This document shows positions 19,937 through 29,031 of a stretch of DNA of 64,000 nt, in pieces (positions within the stretch are counted from its first letter, which is position 1; every line of letters starts with the position of its first letter). The notes beneath the pieces were generated by a model. That model did not search any database. It worked only from the letters and a program-made list of their open reading frames with translations, and was not told the origin of the DNA. The position numbers and the translations under genes are program-made. Source of the DNA: Solibacillus sp. FSL W7-1464 (lineage in GTDB: Bacteria; Bacillota; Bacilli; Bacillales_A; Planococcaceae); NCBI RefSeq assembly GCF_038004425.1, contig NZ_JBBORC010000001.1:783001-847000 (forward strand), given 5' to 3'.

Positions 19937-20614
19937 TTGGGGCAGTGGGAAGTATTTTTGAGTCCATATCGACAAGCTGTGGATGAACTTAAAATTAAAT
20001 TAAAAGGAATGCGTTCGCAATTTGGTATTATGAGTGCCAATTCGCCGATTGAATTTGTTACAGGTCGTGTAAAACCACTTGCTAGTATATATGACAAATC
20101 GCTTGATAAAGGGATACCATTCGAACCGACTGCGCGTTTAGGAAATGAATTGCAAGATATCGCCGGTGTAAGGATTATGTGTCAGTTCGTTGATGATATT
20201 GCAACTGTAACCGAGCTGATCCGTCAGCGTAATGATATGAAAATTATCGAGGAAAAAGATTATATAACACATAGTAAACCTAGTGGCTATCGTTCTCATC
20301 ATATGATTATTGAATATCCGGTAGAAACGATACAAGGTCGTATCGTTGTCGTGGCGGAAATTCAAATTCGTACTTTGGCGATGAACTTCTGGGCATCGAT
20401 TGAGCATTCCATGAACTACAAGTATAAAGGGATTTTCCCTGAAGAAATTAAAAATCGCCTGCAAAGTGCGGCCGAAGCAGCCTTTCGATTGGATGAAGAA
20501 ATGTCCTCAATTAGAAGTGAAATTCAAGAGGCACAGGCATACTTCAGTGAAATAAAAGAAGCAACGAATACAGCTATCCATAAGTCAACTGACAAAGAGG
20601 AGCGTGACAAATAA
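19937..20614 (+). CDS. relQ: Small alarmone synthetase RelQ (SasB/YjbM)
   Basis: A 225-residue stand-alone (p)ppGpp synthetase. The fold is visible as [30 protein letters not shown] and [17 protein letters not shown], with no hydrolase or ACT domain. The start is TTG 19937, weakly preceded by TTGGGGGG. The stop overlaps the nadK start by one base (TAATG), so expression is coupled. RelQ makes alarmones under cell-envelope stress. Confidence 0.92.
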   Translation: MGQWEVFLSPYRQAVDELKIKLKGMRSQFGIMSANSPIEFVTGRVKPLASIYDKSLDKGIPFEPTARLGNELQDIAGVRIMCQFVDDIATVTELIRQRNDMKIIEEKDYITHSKPSGYRSHHMIIEYPVETIQGRIVVVAEIQIRTLAMNFWASIEHSMNYKYKGIFPEEIKNRLQSAAEAAFRLDEEMSSIRSEIQEAQAYFSEIKEATNTAIHKSTDKEERDK

Positions 20615-21408
20615 TGAAGTTTTCAATACAATCACGCAGAGATGACCAATCAAATGAATTGATGGAGCTCGCAAAATCTTATTTAATTGATTTCGGTTTA
20701 CAATTTGATGAACAAGAGCCGGAAATTGTTCTTTCGATTGGCGGCGATGGGACATTATTGCATGCTTTCCACCGCTATTTGCACCGTTTGGATAAAACAG
20801 CTTTTGTCGGGATCCATACAGGACATTTAGGTTTTTATGCTGATTGGAAACCTTCGGAACTTGAAAAGTTAGTATTGTCGATTGCCAAAAAGGAATACAA
20901 TGTCGTGGAATACCCGTTATTGGAAGTGCAGGTGCATCGCCAGCATTCCGAATCCAGCACGTTTTTGGCGCTGAATGAAGCAACGATTAAATCTCCGGAC
21001 GTAACGCTTGTAATGGATGTGGAACTGAACGGTGAGCATTTTGAGCGCTTCCGGGGGGACGGTTTATGTATTTCGACACCGTCGGGCAGTACAGCATACA
21101 ATAAAGCACTGGGCGGAGCGATTATTCATCCGACATTGCAGGCTTTGCAAATAACGGAAATGGCATCGATCAATAACCGTGTATTCCGGACTGTCGGATC
21201 TTCCTTAGTATTACCGGCACATCATAACTGTGTATTAAAACCCGTGCATGAGCAGCAATTCAATATGACGGTCGATCATATAAGCATGACGGAAACCGAT
21301 GTAAAATCGATTACTTTTAATGTAGCAAATGAAAAAGTGAGGTTTGCACGTTTCAGACCATTCCCTTTCTGGGAACGTGTGCACGATTCATTTATTTCGA
21401 ATGAATAG
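20614..21408 (+). CDS. nadK: NAD kinase
   Basis: A 264-residue NAD kinase. The ATP/NAD motif GGDGT is at residues 43-47 and the second signature is [13 protein letters not shown]. It makes NADP from NAD and ATP. It overlaps relQ at the 5' end and lies 11 bp before yjbO, so it forms the relQ-nadK-yjbO operon typical of bacilli. Confidence 0.95.
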   Translation: MKFSIQSRRDDQSNELMELAKSYLIDFGLQFDEQEPEIVLSIGGDGTLLHAFHRYLHRLDKTAFVGIHTGHLGFYADWKPSELEKLVLSIAKKEYNVVEYPLLEVQVHRQHSESSTFLALNEATIKSPDVTLVMDVELNGEHFERFRGDGLCISTPSGSTAYNKALGGAIIHPTLQALQITEMASINNRVFRTVGSSLVLPAHHNCVLKPVHEQQFNMTVDHISMTETDVKSITFNVANEKVRFARFRPFPFWERVHDSFISNE

Positions 21409-21419
21409 AATGAGGATAT

Positions 21420-22304
21420 ATGGATAAACGATTTCAATTACAATTTACAAATAAGGTTGATCAGGAACTGTTGCGTGACGCAATTGCTCAATGGGGTATT
21501 TCAAAGCGTGCATTGACCGCCATTAAATTTGATGGCGGGGCACTTTTGGTTAACGGAGAAGTAAGAAATGTCAGGCATCGCTTGGCAGAAGGCGATATTG
21601 TGACGATTATTTTCCCGGTAGAAGAAGCAAGTGAAGGACTGATCCCTGTACAAGGAGAATTAACTGTTGTGTACGAAGATGAGGCAGTGCTTCTAGTCGA
21701 CAAACCGGCCTTCATGAGCTCGATCCCTTCCCGGGAACACCCGGATAATTCGCTTGCAAACCTTGTATATGGCTATTTTGAGCAGCAGCAGCTTGCTTCT
21801 ACTGTTCATATCGTGACAAGACTTGACCGCGATACATCCGGGCTGATGCTTATAGCGAAGCACCGCCATATTCATCATTTAATGAGTGAACAGCAAAAAA
21901 AGGGACAAATTCACCGTGAATATGAAGCAGTTGCAGAAGGTATCATTGAACAAGCCCGGCAATCGATTATCGCTCCGATTGGACGGAAGGATACGAGCAT
22001 TATTGAACGTGAAGTACGTCCAGACGGACAATTTGCGCATACGGATGTGACTGTGCTGACCTCTAAAAATGACATGACACATATCCGCCTGAAGCTTCAT
22101 ACGGGAAGAACCCATCAAATACGTGTTCATATGGCTTATATTGGCCACCCGTTAGTTGGGGATGAATTATATGGAGGCAATCATGCATTCATTGACCGCC
22201 AGGCACTCCATTGCCGCTATATTGAATTTGAACATCCGCTAACGAAAGAAAGAGTACAATTTGAAAGCAAGCTGCCAGAAGAGATTTCCAGATTGATTTA
22301 CTAA
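21420..22304 (+). CDS. yjbO: RluA-family pseudouridine synthase YjbO
   Basis: A 294-residue RNA pseudouridine synthase. An N-terminal S4-like segment is followed by the catalytic motif RLDRDTSG with Asp136 as nucleophile, and a GRTHQIRVH signature. GAGGA precedes the ATG. Family enzymes modify 23S rRNA or tRNA; the target site is not predictable here. It is last in the relQ-nadK-yjbO operon. Confidence 0.92.
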   Translation: MDKRFQLQFTNKVDQELLRDAIAQWGISKRALTAIKFDGGALLVNGEVRNVRHRLAEGDIVTIIFPVEEASEGLIPVQGELTVVYEDEAVLLVDKPAFMSSIPSREHPDNSLANLVYGYFEQQQLASTVHIVTRLDRDTSGLMLIAKHRHIHHLMSEQQKKGQIHREYEAVAEGIIEQARQSIIAPIGRKDTSIIEREVRPDGQFAHTDVTVLTSKNDMTHIRLKLHTGRTHQIRVHMAYIGHPLVGDELYGGNHAFIDRQALHCRYIEFEHPLTKERVQFESKLPEEISRLIY

Positions 22305-22307
22305 TGT

Positions 22308-22336
22308 AAGATGCCAACATTTCATTGGCATCTTTT
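22308..22336 (+). terminator. Terminator after yjbO
   Basis: AAGATGCCAA and TTGGCATCTT surround a short loop, followed by T residues. Confidence 0.9.
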
Positions 22337-22481
22337 ATTTTTAGGGAAAATGGGAATATACTGTTGAGAAGGAATTTACGTGAGTTCAAAAAAGTAATGT
22401 TAAAACGTAATTAGCCTTGACGAGGGACAGCAATTAATCATAAAATAACTCGTTATGAAAAGTCGAAAGGAGGGGGCAAGC

Positions 22482-23852
22482 ATGATAGAGGAAAAAAATG
22501 ATGAAGTCCAGTACGATGAAGCGTTTTTGCGAATGCTGCTTGATGAAGAAAATATCGAGTCGTTCCGTGAACATTTCCTAGTACTCCATCCATATGATCA
22601 AGCACAGTTTTATGAAGAGGTGGGACCGGACATACGGCAAATTATTTATCGTTACTTGTCTCCTCAGGAAATGGCGATCATTTTCGAAACAACTGAAATT
22701 GAAGATGATGAATATAAAACGTACTTAGATGAGATGGATCCATCATACGGTGCGGCCATGTTCGGCTTCATGTATACCGACAATGCGGTGGATATACTTA
22801 ATGAATTGGATACCGAGCAACGGGAAAATTACCTGGATATGATGGATGAAGAAACCGTCGATGAGATTAATGAGCTTTTAGGCTATGAAGAATATACAGC
22901 CGGGGCCATTATGACGACGGAATATGTGTCGGTCGTAGAAAATGCAACGGTTCGTGAGGCAATGCGTGTGCTGCGTCAGGAAGCTCAAACCGCTGAAACA
23001 ATTTATTATATTTTTGTAGTGGATCAGGCACATCGACTCCTTGGTGTCATGTCTTTAAGGGAACTGATTGTTGCAGAAGGGGATTTGTATGTCCGAGATA
23101 TTATGAGCGAACGTGTCGTATCGGTAAAAGTAACCGATGACCAGGAAAATGTCGCGAACTTGATAAAGGACTACGACCTATTGGCGATTCCAGTTGTCAA
23201 CGAGAGCCGGGAACTTCAAGGGATTATTACGGTCGATGATATTATCGACGTAATTGAAGAAGAAGCAGAAGACGACTATTCCAAGCTGGCAGGTATTGCG
23301 GATATGGATGATAATGATGCAGGTCCTTTACGGGCGGCGGGCAAGCGTTTGCCATGGCTCATTATTTTACTGTTCTTAGGTATGCTGACATCGGGACTTA
23401 TGGGGATATTTGAAGCAACACTCGATAAAGTCGCCTTGCTTGCAACATTTATTCCGCTTATTTCCGGTACTTCCGGTAATAGTGGAACACAGGCATTGGC
23501 TGTAGCAGTACGAGGGATTGCAACAGGAGATATTGGCGGGAAAAGTAAATTCCGGCTGATTGTCCGGGAATTAAGCACAGGACTTATTATGGGAGTAGTA
23601 AGTGGTGCAATTGTTGTCGGGATCATTTTCTTCTGGAAAGGTACATTAATGATCGGCCTGCTTGTCGGAGCATCAATTTGCTGCTCGATAATTGTCGCAA
23701 CGCTGGCAGGATCATTTATACCAATTTTAATGCATAAGCTGGGTGTTGACCCTGCCGTTGCGTCAGGTCCTTTTATCACAACATTGAATGACGTCACAAG
23801 TATTATCATTTATCTTGGGCTGGCATCGACATTCATTAGCCGGATTCTGTAA
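22482..23852 (+). CDS. mgtE: Magnesium transporter MgtE
   Basis: A 456-residue MgtE channel. An N-terminal acidic superhelical domain is followed by two CBS domains (from about residue 130: TAGAIMTTEYV and VRDIMSERVV) and five C-terminal membrane helices with the pore signature SGTSGNSGTQ. ATG 22482 is used because AAAGGAGGGGG precedes it. The family gates Mg2+ by cytosolic Mg2+. No M-box leader is visible upstream. Confidence 0.94.
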   Translation: MIEEKNDEVQYDEAFLRMLLDEENIESFREHFLVLHPYDQAQFYEEVGPDIRQIIYRYLSPQEMAIIFETTEIEDDEYKTYLDEMDPSYGAAMFGFMYTDNAVDILNELDTEQRENYLDMMDEETVDEINELLGYEEYTAGAIMTTEYVSVVENATVREAMRVLRQEAQTAETIYYIFVVDQAHRLLGVMSLRELIVAEGDLYVRDIMSERVVSVKVTDDQENVANLIKDYDLLAIPVVNESRELQGIITVDDIIDVIEEEAEDDYSKLAGIADMDDNDAGPLRAAGKRLPWLIILLFLGMLTSGLMGIFEATLDKVALLATFIPLISGTSGNSGTQALAVAVRGIATGDIGGKSKFRLIVRELSTGLIMGVVSGAIVVGIIFFWKGTLMIGLLVGASICCSIIVATLAGSFIPILMHKLGVDPAVASGPFITTLNDVTSIIIYLGLASTFISRIL

Positions 23853-23901
23853 GGAACGATTTGAAAAGACTTTGCATATTGTATGAAAAAGGATGTGGAA
23901 T

Positions 23902-24219
23902 GTGGAAATTCACCCATTACTTTTTATTGCAAGTCCGGTTTATATACAAGAAAAACGCGTCGAAATAGAAGAAGAAAGTACATCAATCTATGTACGGCCT
24001 GCCACTGAAAAAATTGAAAATGCCCTTATTGCCCGTCAGCTTCATTATTTTTCAAAACCGACGAAAGAGCCGAGGGTATTGGTATTTATATTGCAGTCAG
24101 GTGAAAAAATACACGGATCAATCGATAAAATTAGCGGTAGTCAAGTATTGCTGAATTGTCACGATACAAAGCGCTGGATAAAAGCTAATGAAATCGTGTT
24201 AATTCATAATACTTTATAA
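23902..24219 (+). CDS. Conserved-looking small protein of unknown function
   Basis: About 105 residues; not recognised. The C-terminal 50 residues (FILQSGEKIHGSIDKISG...) alternate like an Sm-type beta barrel, but this is only a resemblance. AAAAAGG lies directly before ATG 23893, too close for use, so GTG 23902 is the likelier start. It lies 49 bp after mgtE. Its native terminator has been split by the IS insertion. Confidence 0.6.
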   Translation: MEIHPLLFIASPVYIQEKRVEIEEESTSIYVRPATEKIENALIARQLHYFSKPTKEPRVLVFILQSGEKIHGSIDKISGSQVLLNCHDTKRWIKANEIVLIHNTL

Positions 24220-24222
24220 AAA

Positions 24223-24248
24223 AGAGGAGCCAAGTAAATGGCTCCTCT
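24223..24248. repeat. Left copy of 26-bp terminator hairpin flanking the IS
   Basis: AGAGGAGCC-AAGTAAAT-GGCTCCTCT is preceded by A residues. It is identical to the copy at 25973-25998. The downstream T-tract expected of a terminator is missing here because the IS begins at 24249. Confidence 0.92.
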
Positions 24249-24250
24249 CA

Positions 24251-24298
24251 GACTGTAGACAAACTCGAAGAAATTCGAGTTTGCCTACAGTCTTTTTT
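24251..24298 (+). terminator. Hairpin terminator at the left end of the IS
   Basis: GACTGTAG and CTACAGTC enclose CAAACTCGAA/TTCGAGTTTG, followed by TTTTTT. It can stop transcription entering the IS from mgtE and its neighbour, replacing the interrupted host terminator. Confidence 0.85.
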
Positions 24299-24328
24299 GT
24301 TTTAAAATAAAGTTAACTAGTAAAAACC

Positions 24329-24452
24329 GTTGATTTCCATTCCAGGGGACGCGTTTCGCGGGCGGGTGCCAATCCTCCTCGTCGCTACGCTCCTGCGGTG
24401 TATCGGCAGTCCCGCTTTTCCCGCAGAAGTCGCCCCTTCCATTTCAATCAAC
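24329..24452. repeat. GC-rich structured repeat, copy A (inside the IS)
   Basis: 124 bp bounded by GTTGATTTCC and AATCAAC, much more GC-rich than its surroundings. It shares its outer arms (TTGATTTCCATTCC, CGCGGGCG, TTCCCGCAG, AGTCGCCC, CAATCAA) with the reverse complement of 54571-54672; the middle differs. It lies between the IS left end and the transposase. Confidence 0.75.
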
Positions 24453-24503
24453 TTGATCTATTCTTTCTAATAAAGTTTATCTAAATCAAAGAGGTGTCGC
24501 CAT

Positions 24504-25853
24504 ATGATGACTAAAAACCAAATGAATGAACGTAATCAATTAGAAATGTTGACGATTGAACAGCTTGTCCCAGAAAATCATCTCGTTCGTAAATTAGATG
24601 CAGCCATTGACTTTTCGTTTGTATATCCATTAGTTGAAAACTTATATTCACCTTTCGGTAGACCTAGTATTGATCCTGTTGTTTTATTCAAAATGACGAT
24701 GATTCAATATGTTTTTGGTATTCGTTCGATGCGTCAAACGATTAAGGAAATTGAAACGAATGTAGCGTACCGTTGGTTTTTAGGTTTCGGTTTTCATACT
24801 GAAGTGCCTCACTTCTCTACGTTTGGGAAAAATTATACGCGACGTTTTGAGGATACAGATGTATTTGAACAGATTTTCTATCGTATCTTGAAAGAAATTG
24901 TAGATGCTGGTTTATTATCAGCTGACCATATCTTTATTGATTCTACACATGTTAAGGCAAGTGCGAATAAACGTAAATTTGATAAAAAGATGGTTCGAAA
25001 AGAGACACGTGCTTATGAAGAAAAGCTACAGGAAGAGTTAAACATAGACCGTGAAAAGAACGGAAAAAAGCCGTTTCCAACGGAGAAGTTTGAAAAGGAA
25101 GAATGGAAAGAAATCAAAGAGAGCACAACGGACCCTGAAAGTGGTTACTATGTGAAGGACGAACGGACAAAACAATTTGCCTATTCATTTCATGCAGCGA
25201 CAGATGAACGTGGATTTGTTTTAGGGGCAATTGTGACACCAGGAAATGTTCATGACAGCCATATGCTACAACCTCTTGTTGAAAAGGTCATTCATCGTGT
25301 GAGAAAGCCAGTGGCTGTTGCTGCGGATGCTGCTTATAAAACGCCTGCGATTACGAACTTTTTGTTAGAAAATCAAATGTTGCCTGTTCTTCCTTATACA
25401 AGACCCAAAACGAAAGATGGCTTCTTTCGTAAACATGAGTATGTCTATGATGAACATTATGATTGCTACATTTGCCCAAATGATCAGATGTTACCATATG
25501 TGACAACTACGAAAGAAGGTTACCGCCAATACAAATCAAATTCCGCGATTTGTGCCAACTGTCCATTTTTAGCACAATGTACAGAAAGCAAAAATCATAC
25601 GAAATTGATTCAACGTCATATTTGGGCCGAATATGTAGAAGAAGCGGAACATCTTCGTCATCATCATGAAATTAAATCAATCTATGCGAAACGTAAAGAA
25701 ACGGTTGAGCGTGTCTTTGCGGATGCAAAAGAAAAGCATGGTATGCGATGGACAACTTTAAGGGGCCTTAAAAAATTGTCCATGCAGGCGATGCTTACTT
25801 TTGCTGCCATGAACTTGAAGAAACTTGCCACATGGACTTGGCAAGGAGCTTAG
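24504..25853 (+). CDS. IS1182-family DDE transposase
   Basis: A 449-residue transposase. The N-terminal domain (LVPENHLVRKLD, GRPSIDPVVLFK) is typical of IS1182. The catalytic core has the first Asp in FIDSTHVKA, the second in AADAAYKTPA and a late Glu in KETVERVFADAKEKHG. A CxxCxxxxxC zinc-type cluster (AICANCPFLAQC) lies between. AGAGGTG precedes ATG 24504. The frame is intact. Confidence 0.95.
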   Translation: MMTKNQMNERNQLEMLTIEQLVPENHLVRKLDAAIDFSFVYPLVENLYSPFGRPSIDPVVLFKMTMIQYVFGIRSMRQTIKEIETNVAYRWFLGFGFHTEVPHFSTFGKNYTRRFEDTDVFEQIFYRILKEIVDAGLLSADHIFIDSTHVKASANKRKFDKKMVRKETRAYEEKLQEELNIDREKNGKKPFPTEKFEKEEWKEIKESTTDPESGYYVKDERTKQFAYSFHAATDERGFVLGAIVTPGNVHDSHMLQPLVEKVIHRVRKPVAVAADAAYKTPAITNFLLENQMLPVLPYTRPKTKDGFFRKHEYVYDEHYDCYICPNDQMLPYVTTTKEGYRQYKSNSAICANCPFLAQCTESKNHTKLIQRHIWAEYVEEAEHLRHHHEIKSIYAKRKETVERVFADAKEKHGMRWTTLRGLKKLSMQAMLTFAAMNLKKLATWTWQGA

Positions 25854-25884
25854 ATGAGGGCATCTTCCCTCGAAGAGGGGATAC

Positions 25885-25963
25885 GTTCCCCAAATTCTGT
25901 CCATTAATTTGGGGAACGAAAAGACAAAAGGCATCGAGAGGCGAACTCTCGATGCCTTTTGTC
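25885..25963. terminator. Two hairpins at the right end of the IS
   Basis: GTTCCCCAAATT/AATTTGGGGAAC (25885-25917) can end the transposase transcript. An 18-bp perfect stem, GACAAAAGGCATCGAGAG with its complement (25923-25963), abuts the right terminal repeat and has a T-rich tail on the - strand. Confidence 0.75.
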
Positions 25964-25972
25964 GACAATCTG

Positions 25973-25998
25973 AGAGGAGCCAAGTAAATGGCTCCTCT
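25973..25998. repeat. Right copy of 26-bp terminator hairpin flanking the IS
   Basis: Identical to 24223-24248 and followed by TTTTTT, the + strand T-tract of the ancestral terminator. Confidence 0.92.
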
Positions 25999-26022
25999 TT
26001 TTTAGTTCTCGTAAAAGAAAGT

Positions 26023-26050
26023 AGCATCTCGCACTATATGCGCGAGATGC
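26023..26050 (-). terminator. Terminator after the CotY/CotZ-like gene
   Basis: On the - strand GCATCTCGC and GCGAGATGC are followed by TACTTTCTTTT. Confidence 0.7.
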
Positions 26051-26058
26051 GTTAAGAA

Positions 26059-26586
26059 TTAATCACAAATGCCAAGGTACACATCATCGATACATTGAAC
26101 AGCACAGAAGCAATCTAAATCGACTGTGATACAGCTATCTGAAGCCTCAAATTGTGTCACTTTACATACTTGACGGAAATCAATAGCTGTTCCGTGATCG
26201 TTTAGTAAATCAACTGCATGTTCTTTGTCATCTTGTGGTACAAGAACACGTAATGTTGCACAGCAGCCATCAAATACATCTTCAACACGGAAATACATTG
26301 ATACACAAGGACAAGCATTGCCTTCTGCTGTAGTGAATGTTGCAAAGAATGGAGATCCATCCTTGTTTAATAAAGTAAATACACGTGTGTCGACATTTGA
26401 ACGTGATGGGTTAACAATTCCACCCAGTGGCTCTAAGAAACAGTTTGTTGTACAGCGACTGCATTCATCCTGTACTGCCGCATTTTGAATTTCTAAAATC
26501 GCACGGACAACCTCACAAACACAGCCACGTGATGGGTGATGTCCACCAGTTCCACCTACATCATTATTACCTCTTCCACAACCCAT
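26059..26586 (-). CDS. cotZ: CotY/CotZ-family spore coat/exosporium protein
   Basis: A 175-residue Cys-rich protein with the family's Gly-rich start and recurring pairs (CVCEV, CSRCTTNC, CPCVSM, DGCCA, CFCAVQC). CotY/CotZ/ExsY proteins form disulfide-linked hexagonal lattices in the crust or exosporium. GGAGGTG precedes the ATG. It is divergent from a spoVA operon and 2.4 kb from yjcZ-spoVIF, its neighbours in B. subtilis. Whether it equals CotZ or CotY is not decidable here. Confidence 0.88.
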   Translation of the reverse strand: MGCGRGNNDVGGTGGHHPSRGCVCEVVRAILEIQNAAVQDECSRCTTNCFLEPLGGIVNPSRSNVDTRVFTLLNKDGSPFFATFTTAEGNACPCVSMYFRVEDVFDGCCATLRVLVPQDDKEHAVDLLNDHGTAIDFRQVCKVTQFEASDSCITVDLDCFCAVQCIDDVYLGICD

Positions 26587-26687
26587 AAATTTTTCACCTC
26601 CGGTTTACTTAACTCTTACTAATAATATGACCCAGGTTTTAAAAGAATCGGGCGAATGAACAGGTTTTGTCAAACTTCTTTGGGCGA

Positions 26688-26718
26688 TGAATAATTCAAA
26701 ATACGACAGGTTATACTT
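26688..26718 (+). promoter_or_regulatory. Sigma-G-type promoter of the spoVA operon
   Basis: TGAATA (26688-26693) and TATACTT (26712-26718) are separated by 18 bp, close to the forespore sigma-G consensus (TGAATA, 17-18, CATACTA). B. subtilis spoVA is sigma-G dependent. Confidence 0.72.
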
Positions 26719-26749
26719 GGAGAAAAATGGACTAAAGGGGGTGACTTTT

Positions 26750-27151
26750 ATGTGGAAAGCATTTATGGCATTGAGCTTAGTTTTAATTCTTGCAGGCTGC
26801 AATGACCGGGAGAAAGTTGCAACGTATGCGATGACAGACAATGTACAGAATCAGCAGGAAGTAGAAAAACTTTTAAAAGAAGATGATGCAATAGAACAGG
26901 CAAATCTTTTAGTAATTGAAGATGAATTATTTGTCGCAATGCAATTAAAACCTTTGGAAAAATGGAATCGAGAAAAAATTGAAAAAGATTGGAAGAAAAA
27001 ATTAGAAGAGAAATTTTCCGATAGTAAAGTCAATGTTTCTGCAGATTTTAAAATGTTCTGGGAATCGACTAAATTAATGGAAGAAAAAGACCAGAAAAAA
27101 ATGCTGAAAGAATTGCATGCGTTAAAAAAGCTAGCTAAGGAGGAAACGTAA
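26750..27151 (+). CDS. YhcN/YlaJ-type sporulation lipoprotein
   Basis: A 133-residue lipoprotein: hydrophobic signal with lipobox LAGC (Cys at residue 17 after the start), then a charged domain rich in Lys/Glu. ATG 26750 follows AAAGGGGGTGA; an upstream extension lacks a ribosome site. It is directly followed by spoVAC with 1 bp between. YhcN/YlaJ lipoproteins accompany spoVA operons, including mobile spoVA2mob-type ones. The family call is from layout and context. Confidence 0.75.
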   Translation: MWKAFMALSLVLILAGCNDREKVATYAMTDNVQNQQEVEKLLKEDDAIEQANLLVIEDELFVAMQLKPLEKWNREKIEKDWKKKLEEKFSDSKVNVSADFKMFWESTKLMEEKDQKKMLKELHALKKLAKEET

Positions 27152-27152
27152 C

Positions 27153-27608
27153 TTGAAAGAGCAACAATATACTACGTTAAAAGATCAAATTACACCTAAA
27201 ACGCCTCTTGCCATCAATTGTTTAAAAGCATTTGCTGTTGGCGGTGTTATTTGTTGTGTAGGACAAGCAATTTCCTTTTTTTATATGATGTTTTTTGATT
27301 TTACGGAGAAAACTGTGGGTAACCCAACAGTGGCAACAATGGTGTTTATCGCCATGCTTCTGACAGGGTTCGGACAATATCGTAAACTAGGCCAATTTGC
27401 GGGAGCTGGAAGTGCAGTTCCGGTAACGGGGTTCGGTAATGCTGTTGTTTCTGCAGCAATTGAAGGGAAATCGGAAGGCCTTGTATTAGGTGTCGGCAGT
27501 AACATGTTCAAGCTTGCCGGCTCGGTTATTTTATTTGGAGTAGTCTCGGCCTTTTTTGTAACCTTGATTAAATTAATACTAGTATCGGTAGGTGTCGCGG
27601 CGTGGTAA
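27153..27608 (+). CDS. spoVAC: Stage V sporulation protein AC
   Basis: A 151-residue membrane protein with four hydrophobic segments and the family signatures GFGQYRKLGQFAGAGSAVPVTG and FGNAVVSAAIEGKSEG (quoted in part). SpoVAC is a mechanosensitive-like channel for dipicolinate movement in the spore inner membrane. The TTG start at 27153 has AAGGAGG before it. The next gene's GTG overlaps its end by 7 bp. Confidence 0.92.
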   Translation: MKEQQYTTLKDQITPKTPLAINCLKAFAVGGVICCVGQAISFFYMMFFDFTEKTVGNPTVATMVFIAMLLTGFGQYRKLGQFAGAGSAVPVTGFGNAVVSAAIEGKSEGLVLGVGSNMFKLAGSVILFGVVSAFFVTLIKLILVSVGVAAW

Positions 27609-28597
27609 TTGTTTTTCAGTCAAAGCCATCCATTCTTTCTTCAGGTGTTGTAGTAGGGCCTTTGGAAAAACGGAGTGTCTTTCAAACGTATTTTGACAAA
27701 ATATCAACCGATGAACGGTTGCAAAAAGATTCAAATGAAAAAGGGAATGCCGTTCTCATTTCAGATGCATGTCAGACAATATTAAAAAAATCGAATTTAA
27801 ATAATTTGGATATTGATTATTTACTGGGCGGAGACTTAGTTAATCAAATGACACCCACAAACTTTGCAGCACGGGAACTGGCTGTTTCGTTTATCGGTCT
27901 TTTTTCTGCCTGTGCAACATCTGTCTCTTCTATAGTTATTGCTTCTTTATTGACAGAACTGGGTGCCAGCGATTTTTCCATTGCAGGTGCTTCAAGCCAG
28001 CATAACTCGGTCGAACGCCAGTTTCGCTATCCGGTTGATTATGGAGGTCAAAAGCCTGCAACTGCTCAGTGGACTGTAACAGCAGCAGGATTTGTATTAG
28101 TTGGTAAGCATCAGCCGAAACTTCCATATGTAGAAGCCGCAACAATAGGAAAAGTAATTGATTACGGAGCGACAGATCCATTTCATATGGGTGGAGCAAT
28201 GGCACCGGCAGCATTTGATACGATTCAGGCACATTTAAAAAAGCGTTCGCAAACAATACAGGATTACGATGTCATAATGACAGGTGATTTAGGGAAAATC
28301 GGATTGAAAATTTTAATTGCGATGTTTGCCCAAAGTGGTGTGAAAAAAGAAGATTTATCAAGATTCCGTGATGCCGGTGCAGAATTTTACGGTGAAGATA
28401 CAGCATTTTTGGCAGGGGCGAGTGGTGCGGGTTGTTCTGCTGCAGTCTATAGCGGCTATATGATGGAACAATTTAAAAGTGGTCGTTACAAGCGCGCATT
28501 ATTAGTAGCGACAGGAGCACTTTTATCGCCGCTTTCTTTTCAACAAGGTGAGTCAATTCCGTGCACAGCACATGCAATTGAAATCGGGATGGGGTGA
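27602..28597 (+). CDS. spoVAD: Stage V sporulation protein AD
   Basis: A 331-residue thiolase-fold protein that binds dipicolinic acid in the spore inner membrane. Family stretches include [27 protein letters not shown] and [11 protein letters not shown] 27602 overlaps spoVAC, and the end overlaps spoVAE by 4 bp, so the three are translationally coupled. Confidence 0.95.
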   Translation: MVIVFQSKPSILSSGVVVGPLEKRSVFQTYFDKISTDERLQKDSNEKGNAVLISDACQTILKKSNLNNLDIDYLLGGDLVNQMTPTNFAARELAVSFIGLFSACATSVSSIVIASLLTELGASDFSIAGASSQHNSVERQFRYPVDYGGQKPATAQWTVTAAGFVLVGKHQPKLPYVEAATIGKVIDYGATDPFHMGGAMAPAAFDTIQAHLKKRSQTIQDYDVIMTGDLGKIGLKILIAMFAQSGVKKEDLSRFRDAGAEFYGEDTAFLAGASGAGCSAAVYSGYMMEQFKSGRYKRALLVATGALLSPLSFQQGESIPCTAHAIEIGMG

Positions 28598-28968
28598 TTA
28601 CAATCGGCTTTACATTTTTAGTGGCATTTGTCGTTGGTGGATTGATTTGTGTAATTGGTCAGTTATTAATGGATGTAGGAAAGCTGACACCTGGTCATAC
28701 TTTATCCATTTTAGTTGTAGTAGGAGCAATTTTAGATGGACTTAATTTATATGAAGCTTTCATAAATTTTGCCGGTGCCGGTGCGACAATTCCGATTACT
28801 TCGTTTGGGAATTCACTGACGCATGGAGCGATGGCTGAAGCTGAAAAACACGGTTGGATTGGCCTGTTGACAGGTATGTTCGAGGTGACGAGCTCTGGAA
28901 TTAGCGCTGCGATATTATTTGGATTTATCGCGGCATTAATATTTAAGCCTAAAGGAAAAGTAGATTAG
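28594..28968 (+). CDS. spoVAE: Stage V sporulation protein AE (SpoVAEb)
   Basis: A 124-residue membrane protein, homologous in layout to SpoVAC ([29 protein letters not shown]). Its GTG start overlaps the spoVAD stop (GTGA). With spoVAC and spoVAD it completes the minimal dipicolinate channel set; spoVAA, spoVAB and spoVAF of B. subtilis are absent from this locus. Confidence 0.92.
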   Translation: MITIGFTFLVAFVVGGLICVIGQLLMDVGKLTPGHTLSILVVVGAILDGLNLYEAFINFAGAGATIPITSFGNSLTHGAMAEAEKHGWIGLLTGMFEVTSSGISAAILFGFIAALIFKPKGKVD

Positions 28969-29031
28969 ACGAATACCCTCCTTTTTTTTGAGTGTTTGCA
29001 TACACTACAAAATAGAAAGGGGGGTATAAGT

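Larger units (their letters stand above)
24249..25972 (+). mobile_element. IS1182-family insertion sequence, 1724 bp, complete
   Basis: The ends are imperfect inverted repeats: CAGACTGTAGACAAA on the left and CAGATTGTCGACAAA as the reverse complement of the right (2 mismatches in 15). It is flanked by 26-bp direct copies of a terminator hairpin. It carries one intact transposase and a hairpin immediately inside each end. The intact frame and identical flanks suggest a recent insertion. Confidence 0.9.

Noticed and set aside
22337-22481. M-box (Mg2+) riboswitch before mgtE
   Set aside because: The gap is too short and none of the conserved M-box sequence is visible.
26587-26640. Sigma-K promoter for the coat gene
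   Set aside because: CATATTATT on the - strand is one base short of the -10 consensus and no AC-type -35 lies at the right distance, so it is not listed.
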